From the NCBI RefSeq assembly GCF_023278565.1, contig NC_064682.1:4340001-4404000 (forward strand): a DNA stretch of 64,000 nt. The letters run 5' to 3'. Shown in pieces: positions 11,445-23,905 of this stretch (position 1 is its first letter; the number at the start of each line of letters is the position of its first letter). A program made the translations under genes and the position numbers. The notes under the pieces are model-generated. The model saw only the letters and a list, made by a program, of their open reading frames with translations. It had not been told where the DNA came from and made no database searches. This stretch comes from Colletotrichum lupini (lineage: Eukaryota; Ascomycota; Sordariomycetes; Glomerellales; Glomerellaceae).

Positions 11445-14250
11445 TCATACGAGTTCTCTGGCTCGGTATATGGTATGAGTTTTCGGATCGTAGTACGATT
11501 CGCTGTCGCACGGGGATGTGGCCATTCTTTCTCGCAAGCAGTCGATAACCTCTTCAACAGACTCAACTGCTGCCTCCCACATCTCTTCTCGGATCTGTAA
11601 GCCGATGGCTTTGTATGTACCAAGAATTTCCCATCGCTTCCAATCTTCTTTCTGCTTGATCAGAGGGCTCAATGCAGCTATGGCGCCTCGCTGATCCCTG
11701 TCTCTCAAATATTGTAGTAGCCATTCCAGCCGCTCTATATCAACCGTCAAATTTCTATCTCTGATTGATTTGAACAACGAGACAAACGCTTCTTGTCGTT
11801 TTGAGGTCAGCGTTAAGGTCCCTGCACGTTGCCAATCCTGCGCATGAATAGAGAAAACCAAGTAATCCCAAGGCGTTTCTCCGTCGCCGGTACGCAAACC
11901 CGTGTTTATATCCTGTAAGTTGAGAGTTGAAAGGTATCGAAGCGTCTTAGTGGTTCCATATAAAGCTGCTTCATGAAGCAAGCCCCAACCATCGCGTGTT
12001 ACGTATGTCGTCTGTGCTCCTGCCTCGATCAGGCATTGTGTACCTCTGCAGTCTCCGCTCTGAATCGAAACCAAGAGCGGAGTCCTCCCAGGACGATTTC
12101 GGGATTCGATGTCAGCGCCGGCTTCTAGAAGGACTCTTAAGCTCTCTCGAATAACACGACCTTTGTTGTAAGACGAAGTAAGATGATGGATGGCATAAAA
12201 CCCTTGCTGGTCAGTAATGTTTACTGATGCTCCCGCACGGATTAGAGATCGAATGACTGCGGCTAGATTATTGTGCCCCGTCGTGGCAGCAACCATCATC
12301 GCAGTATCGCCCCCTCTGTCAGTGGCATTGACCCAGCTACCAGCATCAATCAAGTATTGCACCGTGAGTATATGGCCGCCCTTCGAAGCAAGCATTAGAG
12401 CAGTGCAGCCCGTCCAGTTGGCCTCGTTGATATCACAACCTAAACGCACGAGATGTTTGACACTGTTGAGATGACCTTGTGTTGCAGCGATGTGTAACGG
12501 CGTGTTACCTTCGTAGTTCCGCTGATTGAGGGCCCAACTGGAATCTTCGGCAGCTCGAAAAGCAGCGTCGAAATCACCTCTGCAAAGGGCATCATGCAGC
12601 GGGGTTTGACTAGCATTCACGGTCCATTTACCAGCAGACAAGATTCGAGTGAGTACTTGCATCTTCTCTTCGGGTAGAGAAGGCGTGTTGACAATCTTAT
12701 CGTGCGCCTCATAGAACCAAGAGCTGCAACAAAGTTGACGATATGTAAGTAGCTACTCGTAGGAGCGATATCTTTGACAAACTTACTCGTCGTAATTTCC
12801 ATTTAATATCTGATCTTCCCAAATCTGGAACAAATAGAGAAATATGTCTGTTGTTCCTTGACCTATGACCCACTGATTGTTTCGTCAATGAATACGCGTG
12901 CGAGTAGAAATGACCGATGGGAGGCCTACCTCCAAGGCAGTCACGCCGTTAGGGCTTGCGTCACCTGGAAACACATGTCCATGATGTGACATCCACTGTT
13001 GAACTGTTGCTCTCGAGCTCTCAGAATGATCAGAATCAATCAAACGCCAGAAACTCGAACTGAAAGGGAGAACCCTAGCAGGTCTCAATGACACTCGCAG
13101 TCCAGTCGTAACGCCCACCAAGGTCTGTATTTGGACTGCTCTGGAACATAGCCACAGCGGGAATTGATACTCGACTGTCATCGATGTTCCTGCTCTGTTT
13201 TTGCAGCTACTCTCAGTGCATTTCGTGCTGTTTTGGAAAGCCAATTGACGGTTGAAACTGAGATTGAGACTGCCCACTAGGCTTCGAGCCCATCTCGTGG
13301 GAGTATACGAGACTGGCTTCGAAGCATGACACCGGCAGCAACATGGAATTGGGCACCGGTCTTGCAGAAGGCCCGGTGTCTGCTTAAAGATACTCGAAAA
13401 AACACCTGTAGCCTGATGAGTTGATATTAATCCAGCGGTTGCTGATGCTTGAGGACTCGACAAGGCTTCTTGAGTTTTTCTCACAGCTACAGCTTGTGGA
13501 GTTTTGTCATCTTGGAATGCTGTCGAGTCTTCATCAAGGCGGGTTGACGTCTCATCTATGTATTTCGGGCTCTCCGGAGCGTCACCGGTACCTGGAAAGC
13601 TTTCAAGCCGTTGAACATGCGGAACGATCTGCATGCTTAGACTCTCGATCTGCAAAACGAGCTTCCTAGATTACAACTCGAAATTCAGCTTCTCAACGGC
13701 TATAGTTTTCAGTTGGCGGCTTGAGCCTTACGTGATAGATTGAGCATTGATTGATTGGAGCGCAAGTTGGAGGTTTTCTCTGGCATCTCGCGCTTTACTT
13801 CGACAGTCAGAGAGCTCAGCTTGTAGCCAGAACCATGCTCTCTTTTTGATCTTGTCTTTGCCGTCGGCACTCAGTGGTCGAGTGCAGCGTTTTCGGATTT
13901 CTTCGAGGCTTCTCGTGGATTCTGTAAGCTGAAGCATGGCCTTTTCTAGGTACAGTGTTTCGAATTTTGAATCACTGGCAATGACTCCCGCCTTAGCGAG
14001 TTCTGCTTCGATTAATCCTAAAGCTTCGACCTACATCATCATGTGCAAGGTCAGCGCATGAACCTTCTGCCTTTTGAGGTCTTGAATGTGATTATGTTGA
14101 TCTGATATTGTTGCAACAGACCTCATTTTGGAGCCACCTCAGCTCGTTCTCTATCCCCGGGATCGCTCGGGCAATGTGAGCGACATGGCGAGCAGTGCTT
14201 AAAGCCTGGCCTATGGCTATAAAGCTTGCCACCGCCCCGACGACTTCCAT
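11445..14250 (-). CDS. Ankyrin-repeat protein with fungal STAND-type N-terminal domain
   Basis: Five exons (14122-14250, 13732-14030, 12930-13665, 12787-12872, 11445-12723) join in frame to 842 residues. The N-terminus, MEVVGAVASFIAIGQALSTA, is typical of the helical domain found at the head of many fungal STAND/NLR-like and ankyrin proteins. Residues about 44-142 are helical and charged. Residues 247-256 form a tight Cys/His cluster (CPIPCCCRCH), followed by two more Cys at 292 and 297, which suggests metal binding (inference). About six or seven ankyrin repeats span roughly 455-690 (NTPLHIAATQGH, TALMLASKGGH and similar). The tail (690-842) is charged and helical. No NACHT or NB-ARC P-loop is visible, so this is not a full NLR. 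Family members are linked to self/non-self recognition and signalling, but this protein's role is unknown. ATG at 14250 fits the family start. Confidence 0.85.
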
Positions 14251-15089
14251 TTCTTATTGTAGTTGGAATATCCAGCGCGAGAGTGCGATATCTCTGGGAG
14301 GATCATGCGCGAGGTTGTAGAGAAAAGGGAGGCAAAGGGTCCATCACGGCGCTTGGGCAGACTTACTCATAGCCTGATTATCAAGATGGGAGTATCCGCG
14401 CCCCTGCAGTTCCATGCCCAACGATGGGAAATGCGCCAATGACTGTCCTGCTCTAACGTCGTATGTGGCCCGACATGTGGCCTGGGTGAGTTGGTTGCCT
14501 ACATGTCTTGTCTGTCGGTGATTGGTTATGGTTGTCCTTGACCTTGTGCCTCTCTTGGAAACCGGCGCTTATTGTACACCAACTTGGCGAGGGTAGAGCA
14601 ACGTCGATGGAGGGGTAATTGGTTTTTAAACCACATATGCTATGCACGTTCTCTGCGCTAAATCATTACGTCTGCCCATTCAATGGAGTTCTGTCCATTG
14701 AGCGACTTTCAAAATCTTGTGGGCAATTGTTGCAAGGTGCGCGGCAACAGGACTGTCCAGACTTCCACACCTAAAAGACCCATCTACTTACCTAGTATTT
14801 GTCAATGCTCACCTGGCAAGATATGATACTGAAGACCGGGGGCCTTTGTTGGTAATCCCGCGCCAATTAACGGAAAGTGACTGTGCTTAATGGATGATGA
14901 GACACATGGAGCAGATCAGAGCAAGGGTGGTTGCAATTGGTACTGGTGACAGAAACTCCCATGGGACGACCGTTAGGACTTCGCACCGCGAATACCGGAG
15001 CAATCAGTCGGAAGCTATGGGTTCGGAATTTCCGAACGATTGAAGTGCGGCACAGTATATACTGGTAGCTTCGATTTTATACTAACACT
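14251..15089. other. Intergenic between ankyrin and thiolase genes
   Basis: No gene supported. It should contain the ankyrin gene promoter and the thiolase 3' end, since both genes run on the minus strand. No repeat or RNA gene recognised. Confidence 0.5.
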
Positions 15090-16346
15090 CTACTCTCTTA
15101 CAAACAGACCAGCCATACCCATTCCGGTGCCGACGCACATGCTCACAACACCGACCTCGCCTCCAGATCTTCCGAGACCGTGGAGCAGGGTGCTCGTCAT
15201 GCGGGCACCGGTGGCACCCAGAGGGTGGCCCAGGGCAATAGCACCACCGTCGGGGTTGACCTTGCCATCCTCGTAAGCCTGCTCCAGCTCGAGCGCTCTC
15301 AGGCAGTGAATCGCTTGACTGGCGAAGGCCTCGTTGATTTCCCAACGGTTCACGTCCTTGTTCTCCAGGCCGAACTGACCCAGAAGCTTGGGGATCGCCA
15401 GGGCGGGGCCGATACCCATCTCATCGGGAGCGCATCCGACGGTGGTGGCTCCGACGAACTTGCCGATGATGCTGTCGGTGAGACCCAGCTCTGTGGCGGT
15501 GCTCCGGCGCATCAAGAGCGTCGCGGCCGCGCCATCGGACACTTGCGACGAGTTGCCTGCTGTGCTGGCGCCGTCGGCCTTGAATGCCGGCTTCAGCTTC
15601 TGCAAGGCCTCAATCGCCATGTTGGCGCGAATGCCGTCGTCCTTGGTGACTGTGATTGTCTGCTCCTCACCGACCTTGTTGCCCTGCTTGTCCGTCTCCT
15701 GAAATCTTGTTGTGACGGGAACAATCTCCTTGGCGAAGGAGCCATCTTCTCTCGCCCTTGAGGCGTTGTGGTGACTGCGCAGCGCGAACGCATCCTGGTC
15801 CGCCCGGGAGACGCCGTAGCGCTCAGCGACGTTCTCAGATGTGATGCCCATGGCCATAATGCAATCTCTCGCGTCCTTGACCGGTGACTCCTTGAGGGCG
15901 GGCCACACGTCCACCGGAATCGCACGGCTGCCGTAGTTGCGGGTCATGCTCTCCATTCCGGCACCAATTCCCACCGATATCGTCTCGGTCCTGATTTGCG
16001 ATGCGATGAGGGCAATTGATTGCAGAGATGACGAGCAGGCGCGGTTGACAGTGTACAAGGAGGTATCGTTGGGGTAGCCGACGTGGTTCATGGCCATACG
16101 GGCAGCCTTGGAGCCGCCAAGCTCCGAGAGGACGACACCGACTGCGACATCTTCTATCTTCTTAGGGTCGAGGTTCGGGTTGGCCTCGAGGGTGGCCTTG
16201 AGGACGGTCGAGAGCAGTTCTTCGGGGTATGCGTCCTTGAGCTGTCCGCGGTTCGACCGGCACACGGGGGTACGCAGCGACGACAGAATGACGACGTCGG
16301 AGGGCGCCTTCTTCAATACGGACGAGATTCCTTTGGGGATAGACAT
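15090..16346 (-). CDS. 3-ketoacyl-CoA thiolase (acetyl-CoA C-acyltransferase)
   Basis: Cleaves 3-ketoacyl-CoA with free CoA to acetyl-CoA and a shortened acyl-CoA, the last step of fatty-acid beta-oxidation. Intronless, 418 residues, full length for the family. The catalytic set is complete: nucleophile Cys104 in NRACSSSLQS, His374 in GHPLGATGAR, and Cys404 in CVGTGMGMAG; NEAF is also present. Sequence style (VILSSLRTPVCRS near residue 20) resembles the peroxisomal 3-ketoacyl-CoA thiolase group. However, the N-terminus (MSIPKGISSV) shows no clear PTS2 and the C-terminus (FVRE) no PTS1, so the compartment is unresolved. ATG at 16346 is the first in frame; codons upstream in this frame are not ATG. 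A paralogue of the main peroxisomal enzyme is possible. Its upstream region is bounded at 17258 by the retrotransposon. Confidence 0.92.
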   Translation of the reverse strand: MSIPKGISSVLKKAPSDVVILSSLRTPVCRSNRGQLKDAYPEELLSTVLKATLEANPNLDPKKIEDVAVGVVLSELGGSKAARMAMNHVGYPNDTSLYTVNRACSSSLQSIALIASQIRTETISVGIGAGMESMTRNYGSRAIPVDVWPALKESPVKDARDCIMAMGITSENVAERYGVSRADQDAFALRSHHNASRAREDGSFAKEIVPVTTRFQETDKQGNKVGEEQTITVTKDDGIRANMAIEALQKLKPAFKADGASTAGNSSQVSDGAAATLLMRRSTATELGLTDSIIGKFVGATTVGCAPDEMGIGPALAIPKLLGQFGLENKDVNRWEINEAFASQAIHCLRALELEQAYEDGKVNPDGGAIALGHPLGATGARMTSTLLHGLGRSGGEVGVVSMCVGTGMGMAGLFVRE

Positions 16347-17258
16347 GTTTGTGATGTTTCTCGGAGCTACGGCCGTCAATTGACTGTGAATGTTGACAGA
16401 AAGCCAGACTTGTTGTACAGAAATGAGGAAGTAAGGTTTAGAAAGTAGCCCTCGGCCAAGGCTGTCTCGAAAAAGAGTCGGGTAAATGTGAGCGATGTCG
16501 CTTGGTAACCGGGGGAGCTTGAGCGATGTACTGCTAGTCAGGGAGAATAGCTCTTCCCCTTCTTCCGCTCAACTTCCCCAGCTTGATCCCCAAAGCCGAG
16601 GTGGGGGGACCCGCATAACATGGCAATTGGGTTCGGCAACCATACGCAGAGCTCTAAGCTCGGTCCCGGGGCTAAACGTTCAACCGGCATTTGAGTCGGC
16701 ACCTACACCGAGATATACCGACGGTCACCGAAACCTGGCATGTATACCGAGAACACCCCGGCTATCCCATTTGGGTATGAGGCCATCGTCAGCCAAAACT
16801 GCAGTGTTACACAGTACTAAATCATCATCTACACTCAATCTGGTGTCACACCAAATGCCGGCTTTGAAAGAATTTGAACAATGAGCTTCTTTCATATTGA
16901 ACACACTATAAGCTCACGTTACGCGCGCTCATGATTAAAAGGTATGTTGACAATTCAAAATCAGCGTCAACTTCCACTGTGTTGTTTACCAAGGTCCATG
17001 GTAAATGCAGCCAAGAAGACACTCTGATGTATGTCTGCATCTATACTATGATATGGTAAGCTCTCAATACTTACCCTAGCCGAGAAAGCACTCCGTCAAA
17101 GCTTTGAATAGTGAAGTGGTCATCGGCGCCGAAGCAGAAGCTGAAAAGAAATTTACCCAGATGCATTAGCGCTGGAGCAGGTGAAAGTCCATGTCGGGAT
17201 TTCAAGCTTCAAAATAGTTGATCAATCTCCACATGGAAATCAGTCACAGCTGTATATG
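16347..17258. other. Intergenic, thiolase promoter side and left flank of the retrotransposon
   Basis: No gene supported. Composition is ordinary up to 17258, where the LTR begins. In particular I find no trace of the missing N-terminal half of the Nudix gene that lies beyond the other end of the element. Confidence 0.5.
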
Positions 17259-17463
17259 TGTTAATATCCCTATTACAGGGTAGTTAGTTCGAACCGTAGT
17301 TAACGAAGAGATTAATTAAACTATATAAATATCTGCGTAATAAGTATAAAAAGGAGGTTCTAACCGTAGGTTAGGCTAGCTATAATAATTATAAATAAGG
17401 CCCCTAATTAGCCCCTACGTAGTCGGCTATATGCCGCGGTCGAATTAGACTTCTAATCCGATA
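17259..17463. repeat. Left LTR of copy 1 (3' LTR by element orientation)
   Basis: 205 bp, starts TGTTAATATCCC and ends AATCCGATA, where the expected final CA has become TA. It matches 23906-24110 and 60687-60891 over its whole length, differing only by transitions where I compared them. Confidence 0.93.
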
Positions 17464-17468
17464 CTAAC

Positions 17469-17482
17469 TTTCTCTTTTTTTT
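17469..17482 (-). other. Polypurine tract of copy 1
   Basis: Read on the minus strand this is AAAAAAAAGAGAAA, five bases inside the left LTR. A polypurine tract primes plus-strand DNA synthesis and lies just upstream of the 3' LTR, so it sets the element's coding strand as minus. The same tract is present in copy 2 at 60897-60910. Confidence 0.75.
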
Positions 17483-17639
17483 ATCGATTTAACCGCTACA
17501 GTTAGAGGTATAATTCGACCTCGGGCCCGTTTACTAAGTCGTCTCCTTTTTCCCCTTTTCTCTACTCTTTTTATATAACCTATCCCTCTATTTATATAAT
17601 AACTTTTTTATTACTTACGAATTATTTTAATCCCTTATT

Positions 17640-18110
17640 TAGTACTACTTTTATAAAAGCGTTTACGAGGTTATTTTTATTATTAATCTAATAAATCTCG
17701 AGTATCTCGCGCCTTTTATATAATTACCTAAGGGCTATAATATTAATTATAAACCTCTTTTCTTTTATCGTTCTTAATTTAACGAGGTATTCGTATAGCG
17801 AGTAGGAATCTATATAAATAACTATTAGAATAAGTAAAAAGCTAATTCGATCGGTAATCTTTTTTAGCGTCGTTAAAATCGTATAGGAAAAGTTAACGCC
17901 GTTAACTATATTATAAACCTCTAATACTAATATACTTCTCGTTACTTACTTATTTTTAATTAACGAGTAGTAAATTATATTGCCGTATATAATAAATTCG
18001 CTCTCGCTTATACTCTCGTTAGCTAAGATAATAATATACCCTAATTGCGAAGTAAGGTCGTTATTATTCGTAAATAACCTATTAATAAAGACGTAGAGCT
18101 TACTAATTAT
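17640..18110 (-). pseudogene. Decayed copia-type RNase H region of copy 1
   Basis: On the minus strand one frame, broken by RIP stops elsewhere, shows FTNNNDLTSQLGY (18036-18074) and LYEYLVKLRTIKEKRF (17751-17798). The two pieces are in the same frame, 92 codons apart. They resemble the conserved start and late part of the RNase H domain at the end of Ty1/copia Pol, including a TDSKSLY-like stretch read as IDSYSLY. Position next to the 3' LTR fits copia gene order (protease, integrase, RT, RNase H). Boundaries are approximate. Confidence 0.65.
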
Positions 18111-21100
18111 AAGGTTAATTAGGTAATAAACGAGACCTCGATTAAGATTCGTTTATTACTACTTAAGCCGCTTATTAAGTACCTTAACGTCTCGTTTAAT
18201 TAGATTTATAACCTACGCTACCCTAGCGTAATTAAAAGTCGCTTTAAGCTAATAAATACTTATAATATATACCCCTCGTACGAGCTTAGCCTTATACTAC
18301 TTTTTAACGTCGGTTATGTTCGGATTAACGAGGTTAATTTTCTTACCCTACCCCTTTTATTAAAAAACGACGGTTTCCCCTTTAATTATAAAAATCCCGC
18401 TATTAAATACTAGGGGGGTGTTTATTATAAGGACCTTTTTTAGCTTCGCTACGAAGCCCGCTTTTTAAAGCTCCTTATCCTCTTTTTTTATAAAATTAAT
18501 ATCGGATAGGCCTAATATATCGTTAGTTTATATTCTAACGATCCTAAATTAGTCGCCTTTATACTCCGCGACTAGTAAGCACGGGTCGTACGTAGAGGTA
18601 ACTATTAATAATTAATTAATATAAAAATCGTAATAAGTAGCCTACTAATAAGTACCCGATTTTACGAGCCTATATAATAGCTTAAGTACTTTAATAATCG
18701 TGCTTTCTAGGTACTTACTAGCTATTTCCTTTAGTAAATAAGCTAGGATTTTCCTTATAAGCCCTATAGCTAATTAGGTATAAGCCTAGGTAATATTATA
18801 GCTCTAAATCTCGTATCCCCTTTTCCGTAGCGATGCTATTAGTACTATTATTAATCGTTAGCTATAGCGCTATATAGTAGGCGATTATATAAATAGCGTC
18901 GCCTTTTTAACGTTACTATACCCCTAAATTACGTATTTAAACTTCTTATACGGCTAGGGTATTCCTTTCCCTTTAATCTTACGAACTATTCGTAATTTAA
19001 ATATACGGAGGTTTATATATTTTTTTAGGTTATATAGGATAAATCGATAGACCCCTCGATTATAAAAAGTGTTTACTTCGATAAGATCTAATCCCTTATA
19101 TAGCTTTTTAATAATTATAATTATGCCTTTTTTGCGTAGTTTAACTACTAGCTCGAAATCGGCTTTTTTTTTTACTATATAAAAGGTATTAATTACCTCG
19201 TTACTAATAATAAATTACTACGTTAGGGCTTATTATTATAGTCTTCTATAACGTCTTACCGGTAGTATTAGTGCCCTTTTAGTAATTTCCTTTTCCTCGT
19301 CGTTTATTAGTACTACTACGACGATTTTATTAAGGATAATTTCCTATGCCTCTGCCGCGGGTTATATAGTTTCTCCTAGCTCTTCTTTTTTTTATAAGTT
19401 AGAAATTACCTCGTTAGGATTTATATAGTACGGTTTAATTACTATAATTAATACTTTAAGTAGCTAGTTACGATCTCTCGCGACTATATAAGAGCGCTCG
19501 TTAACGGAAATTAACTTATATAGCCTAGTTTATTATTAAGTAATTTCGCGCTATACTCGTATATCCGAATTTAGTAATATATTTAGATTATCCCTTATGT
19601 CGGGCTTATTATATATAATAATTACCTCGTTAACTTACCTTTTTATACTTACCTTGCGTAGTACTTATATTACTTTTTTAACTACTCGGGCTCGTTAGCT
19701 TATGCCTAGTAACGGTAGCGAGGCTAAGGTCGTTCTTAAATATACTCTAAATACTAATAGCGTTAGTATAAGTCCGTTAGGCCCCATAGTATTATTATAG
19801 TATTTAAGTACTATCTAAAGGCATTCGTCGTTAGTAAAATCTAGATTTTCTTTTTTAATAATTCTAAACGCCCTTTTTAACTACTAGTATACCCTTTTTA
19901 TTTTTTTAATATTATAATACGCTTTAACGGGTACGACTTTTAGCTAGATACTATAGGCCGTCGTATTATCCCTAAATTTTGCTAACTTAAAGCTAGTACT
20001 AGCGTCGGTTCTAATACCGTCTAGCGGTCCTTAGTATATATCGATCTAGCTTTTTTATAAAGCTGCCCATAATATTTTTATTTATAAATCCCGGAGGAAT
20101 TGCCCTACTTAGAAAGATATAAATACGTCGATTATATATAGTACTAGCCGATTATTTAAATAAAAGATATCGATAACTATTTCTTAGTTAAAGTTAAGCT
20201 TATTACGTAATTTAAACTTAAATTTATATAGGCTCTACGTATTTATTTAGTATTAGTAATATACTTTCGTTAACTACTCTAGCGCCCCTATTTCGATATT
20301 ATTATTATTTAATTACTTTAAGAGGTTATATAGCCTCGTAACTAACGGGTGCCCGAATTTCTAATATAGTCTTCTAAGCTTACTTTCCGTTAAGTAATTA
20401 ATCAACTTCGTATTATTAATAAGCTTTATAAACGCATACCCCTATTATCGTTCGATTATCTCGAAGTACTTACTACTAAAGATTCTATTCTTCGTATTAT
20501 TAAATATAATGCCTAGTTAATCTATGTTTTTTAGATATAGGAGAAATAGGGTATTAACGGGCAAAATATAAAAAGTCATCGTTCCGAAGTACGTCTCTAC
20601 TTCTATTATACTTAGGATAACGATTTCCTTACTTAGGCCGAAACTAATCCTCGTAATACCCGCTATTAACGTATTAAGTATTACTAGCGCAATCTTTTAT
20701 AGCGCTTAGAATTGCCCTTTTCCTCTAGTTAACTATTACGATACCCTAGTATTTAAAATAATCCTATAGAAATTATCTAGGCCGTACCTTTTATTTATAT
20801 AGAATGCTTATACGAGCTTAGTATTCGAGGGATCTAAGTAGTATAAAAAGGACCCCTCTAGCTACCCCTAGATTTACTTAGTATTATATTCTTTTTTTTT
20901 AAATATTAAAAAAAATAGTATCTTCTCCTTAATTATTAAAAAAATAGGCTTCGGCCCTATTAAATTCGCCCTTTTAGCCGCCTCCGTATCCGTTATTTAA
21001 GGGACCTTTCCTTACTATTTATAAATAAAAGCCTACTTATTAAGAGCTTTTACTACCCTCTATTTATTTAGCCTCGTATATCCTCTAGAGGCTAACGGGG

Positions 21101-23905
21101 TAAAAAAAGAGTAGTTAATATTATTAATTTCGTCGTAATCTAATTCGTTAATATAGGGGGTAAGATTTTTTTTATTTTCCGAATCTCTTATAGGGGGTAT
21201 ATACTTTAGGCCGCTACTTTAGCTACCGTCGCTAAGTTCCGTACCCCTAGATCTACCCTTATATATAATAAGGAATTAGTTAAACTGACGAGGGCTAGTT
21301 TTGCCGTTTATTACCCTCGACTTTTTATACTATTTATACGATTTAGTACGCTCTTTTTCGGAGTAGTTACTTAACTAATATCTATCCTTTTTATAAATAT
21401 AATATTACTTTTTTTATTACCCTGTTTATAAATTAAATCTCTACCTATTTAACGAATCTGGGCCTCCTTACTAGCGATTACTATATCTAGCCTCTTTTCC
21501 TTTCTTATTATACGTTCGATTAACTTAATATTATTAATAAGGGCTATTATATACCTAGAGGTAGGTTTAGTACGGTATTCTCGCTTTAATATTAAAGCTA
21601 GATCTTAGCTTCGAGCAGAGCGTCTTATAGTCTTCGGGTACTTAGTATAGGGTAATCTTTACTTTTAGTATATGCTAAATTACGGTATAAAAATATCCGA
21701 CTTTTTACTCGTTTATCCCCTTATTTAGCTAAGTTTTTACTAGCTTATCGATTTAATTAATAAGCTCTTTAAAGATCTCTACTCGCGATTTACTTTTTAT
21801 TATCCTAGCTATAAATATAAAAGAAATCGCTCGTAGCTTAGATAGGAGCTCTAGGTTCTTATTATAAGTTTCGAAGCGGCTTCGGATTATATTAATTATA
21901 TTAAGAAAGTCGTTTTAATCGAGATTACGTACCGCTTCGTAGTAGTAATTAGAGGCTTTGTTTGCGAGTACGATATTAATTACCGAATAGTACTAGTATT
22001 CCCTAATTCTAACTTTTTTATAATAATTATAAAATATCGTTAGGGTTTTTTATAAGACCTTATACTTCCCCCTAGAGTATAATTTCTTTTTTAGAAAGAT
22101 CTTTTTAAGGTCTATGAATTACCTCGTATTCGCTATTAGATTTTTAGTATTTATATACGAACCTTACGTCGCTACGTACTATTAGTAACTTTAAGTCGTT
22201 TACCTCTTTTTTTATTAGCCGATCGGCGCCGAATTTCGTATTAATAATAGTAACGAGTTATAGATCGAAATAGGCAGAATTATTAATTATCGTACTTCTA
22301 GTATTATATTTTGCCCCGGTATATCCTTTTGCGACGATAGATTTCTATTAGTAATTATAAGGAGGAAATCTAGGTCGTTTACTTTTTTTTTAAATTCGTT
22401 AAAGCGATTATACGCTCTATTGACCTATATTTAATTCTATAGTACGAATTCCTTTTTTATAATTATTATTATTAGTATTTTATATAGCTCTTGCGATTAT
22501 AATTGCGCTAGTAATACCCCTCGCTTATAAAAGAATTTATTAACTACTTTCATAATTCTTAGGCTTACGCTCGCGAACTATTCGTTTAGCTAATAACTAA
22601 GGTCGTCTGCGATTTTATAAAATAAGGGTTACCCCTATAGCCCCTTTTTTTTATAAACCTTAGTTAAATAGATTAATACCGCGTTAATTTGCTTGCCGTT
22701 AGGCTAATTTATAATTTTATATATCTACGTCCCCTAATAGTCCGGGTTAATATTTACTTATTTATAAGGGATTGGGATTCTATCTAGGATCGGGTTTTAT
22801 CCTCTTTTTTTTTATTTTAACTTACTAAGGGGCTTGCTCTAGCTTATGCCTATATTAGTAATTACTAGCGTATTTAATCTTAATAAGGATATATTTAATC
22901 CGCGCACTAGTTATAGTAAATCCGTACTTTTACTACCCGATAAATTTATCGGGGTCTAAGAAATTCCTACTTCTTCTCGCCGTCTCGCTACTACTCTCGT
23001 TTTTATTATTTTTAGTAATTACTATTACCCTTTTAAATCGCTAGCTATTATACTTACTAAGATCCTCTTTTTTATTTAATATAAAAAGGAAGGTTTTAGT
23101 AGTTCCTTTTTATAATAGTAGCGGTAAACGTTTATATTACTATAAGAAGATATAGTAATTAGTCTCGGGATCTTTATTAGTTACCGATTTCCGCTATCCC
23201 GTATACTTCTAGCCTCCTAAGCCTCGTGCTCTTTATAATCTCTAAATAGCTTCTTTCCTCGACCTACCTCTTTTAAAGTAGTATTTTATAAGAATAGTCG
23301 AAAGTAGACGCCGGGTAGCTCGTAAAGGAGCTATATAGGCTATTAAGAACTATATAGGCCGTTAAGTACGGTTAACGAAGTTAAGCCCTCTTTTTTATAA
23401 GATCGTATATTTTAAAGAAATTACTAAAAATACTTACTTATTACTCGTACGTAGTAGGGTTAGATACCTTAGAGATCTTATTTTTTACGGCCTCTTAGTA
23501 CCCTATTTTATATTTTTTAAGTAGTCTTTTTCGTAGCTTAATTACGGTTAAGTAATTATCGCTTACTAGCGATCCCTTTTATTACTTAGTTAATTTCTAA
23601 TTACGGGCCGGCCGCGGAAAAGTCGTTTAATAAAAAAGCTGCTCGGGGCGACGGTAAAAGGCTAGTTACTTAAGCAGTTCCGTTAATTAATATAGTTTAA
23701 TATAGTAAACGTCGACCTCTTATAAGTAATAAAGGGCTATAATTACTTAATTCCGTGCGGTATTTAAAAATCGCCTCTTTTTTTATTTACTTCTATAAGG
23801 TTAATTAGTACGAATCTCCTATCCCGTGCGGTATTAAAAAGTCGTCTCTTTTATATAGCAAGATACCTTACTAATCTATAATAATAGAATTTAATTACTA
23901 ATTAG

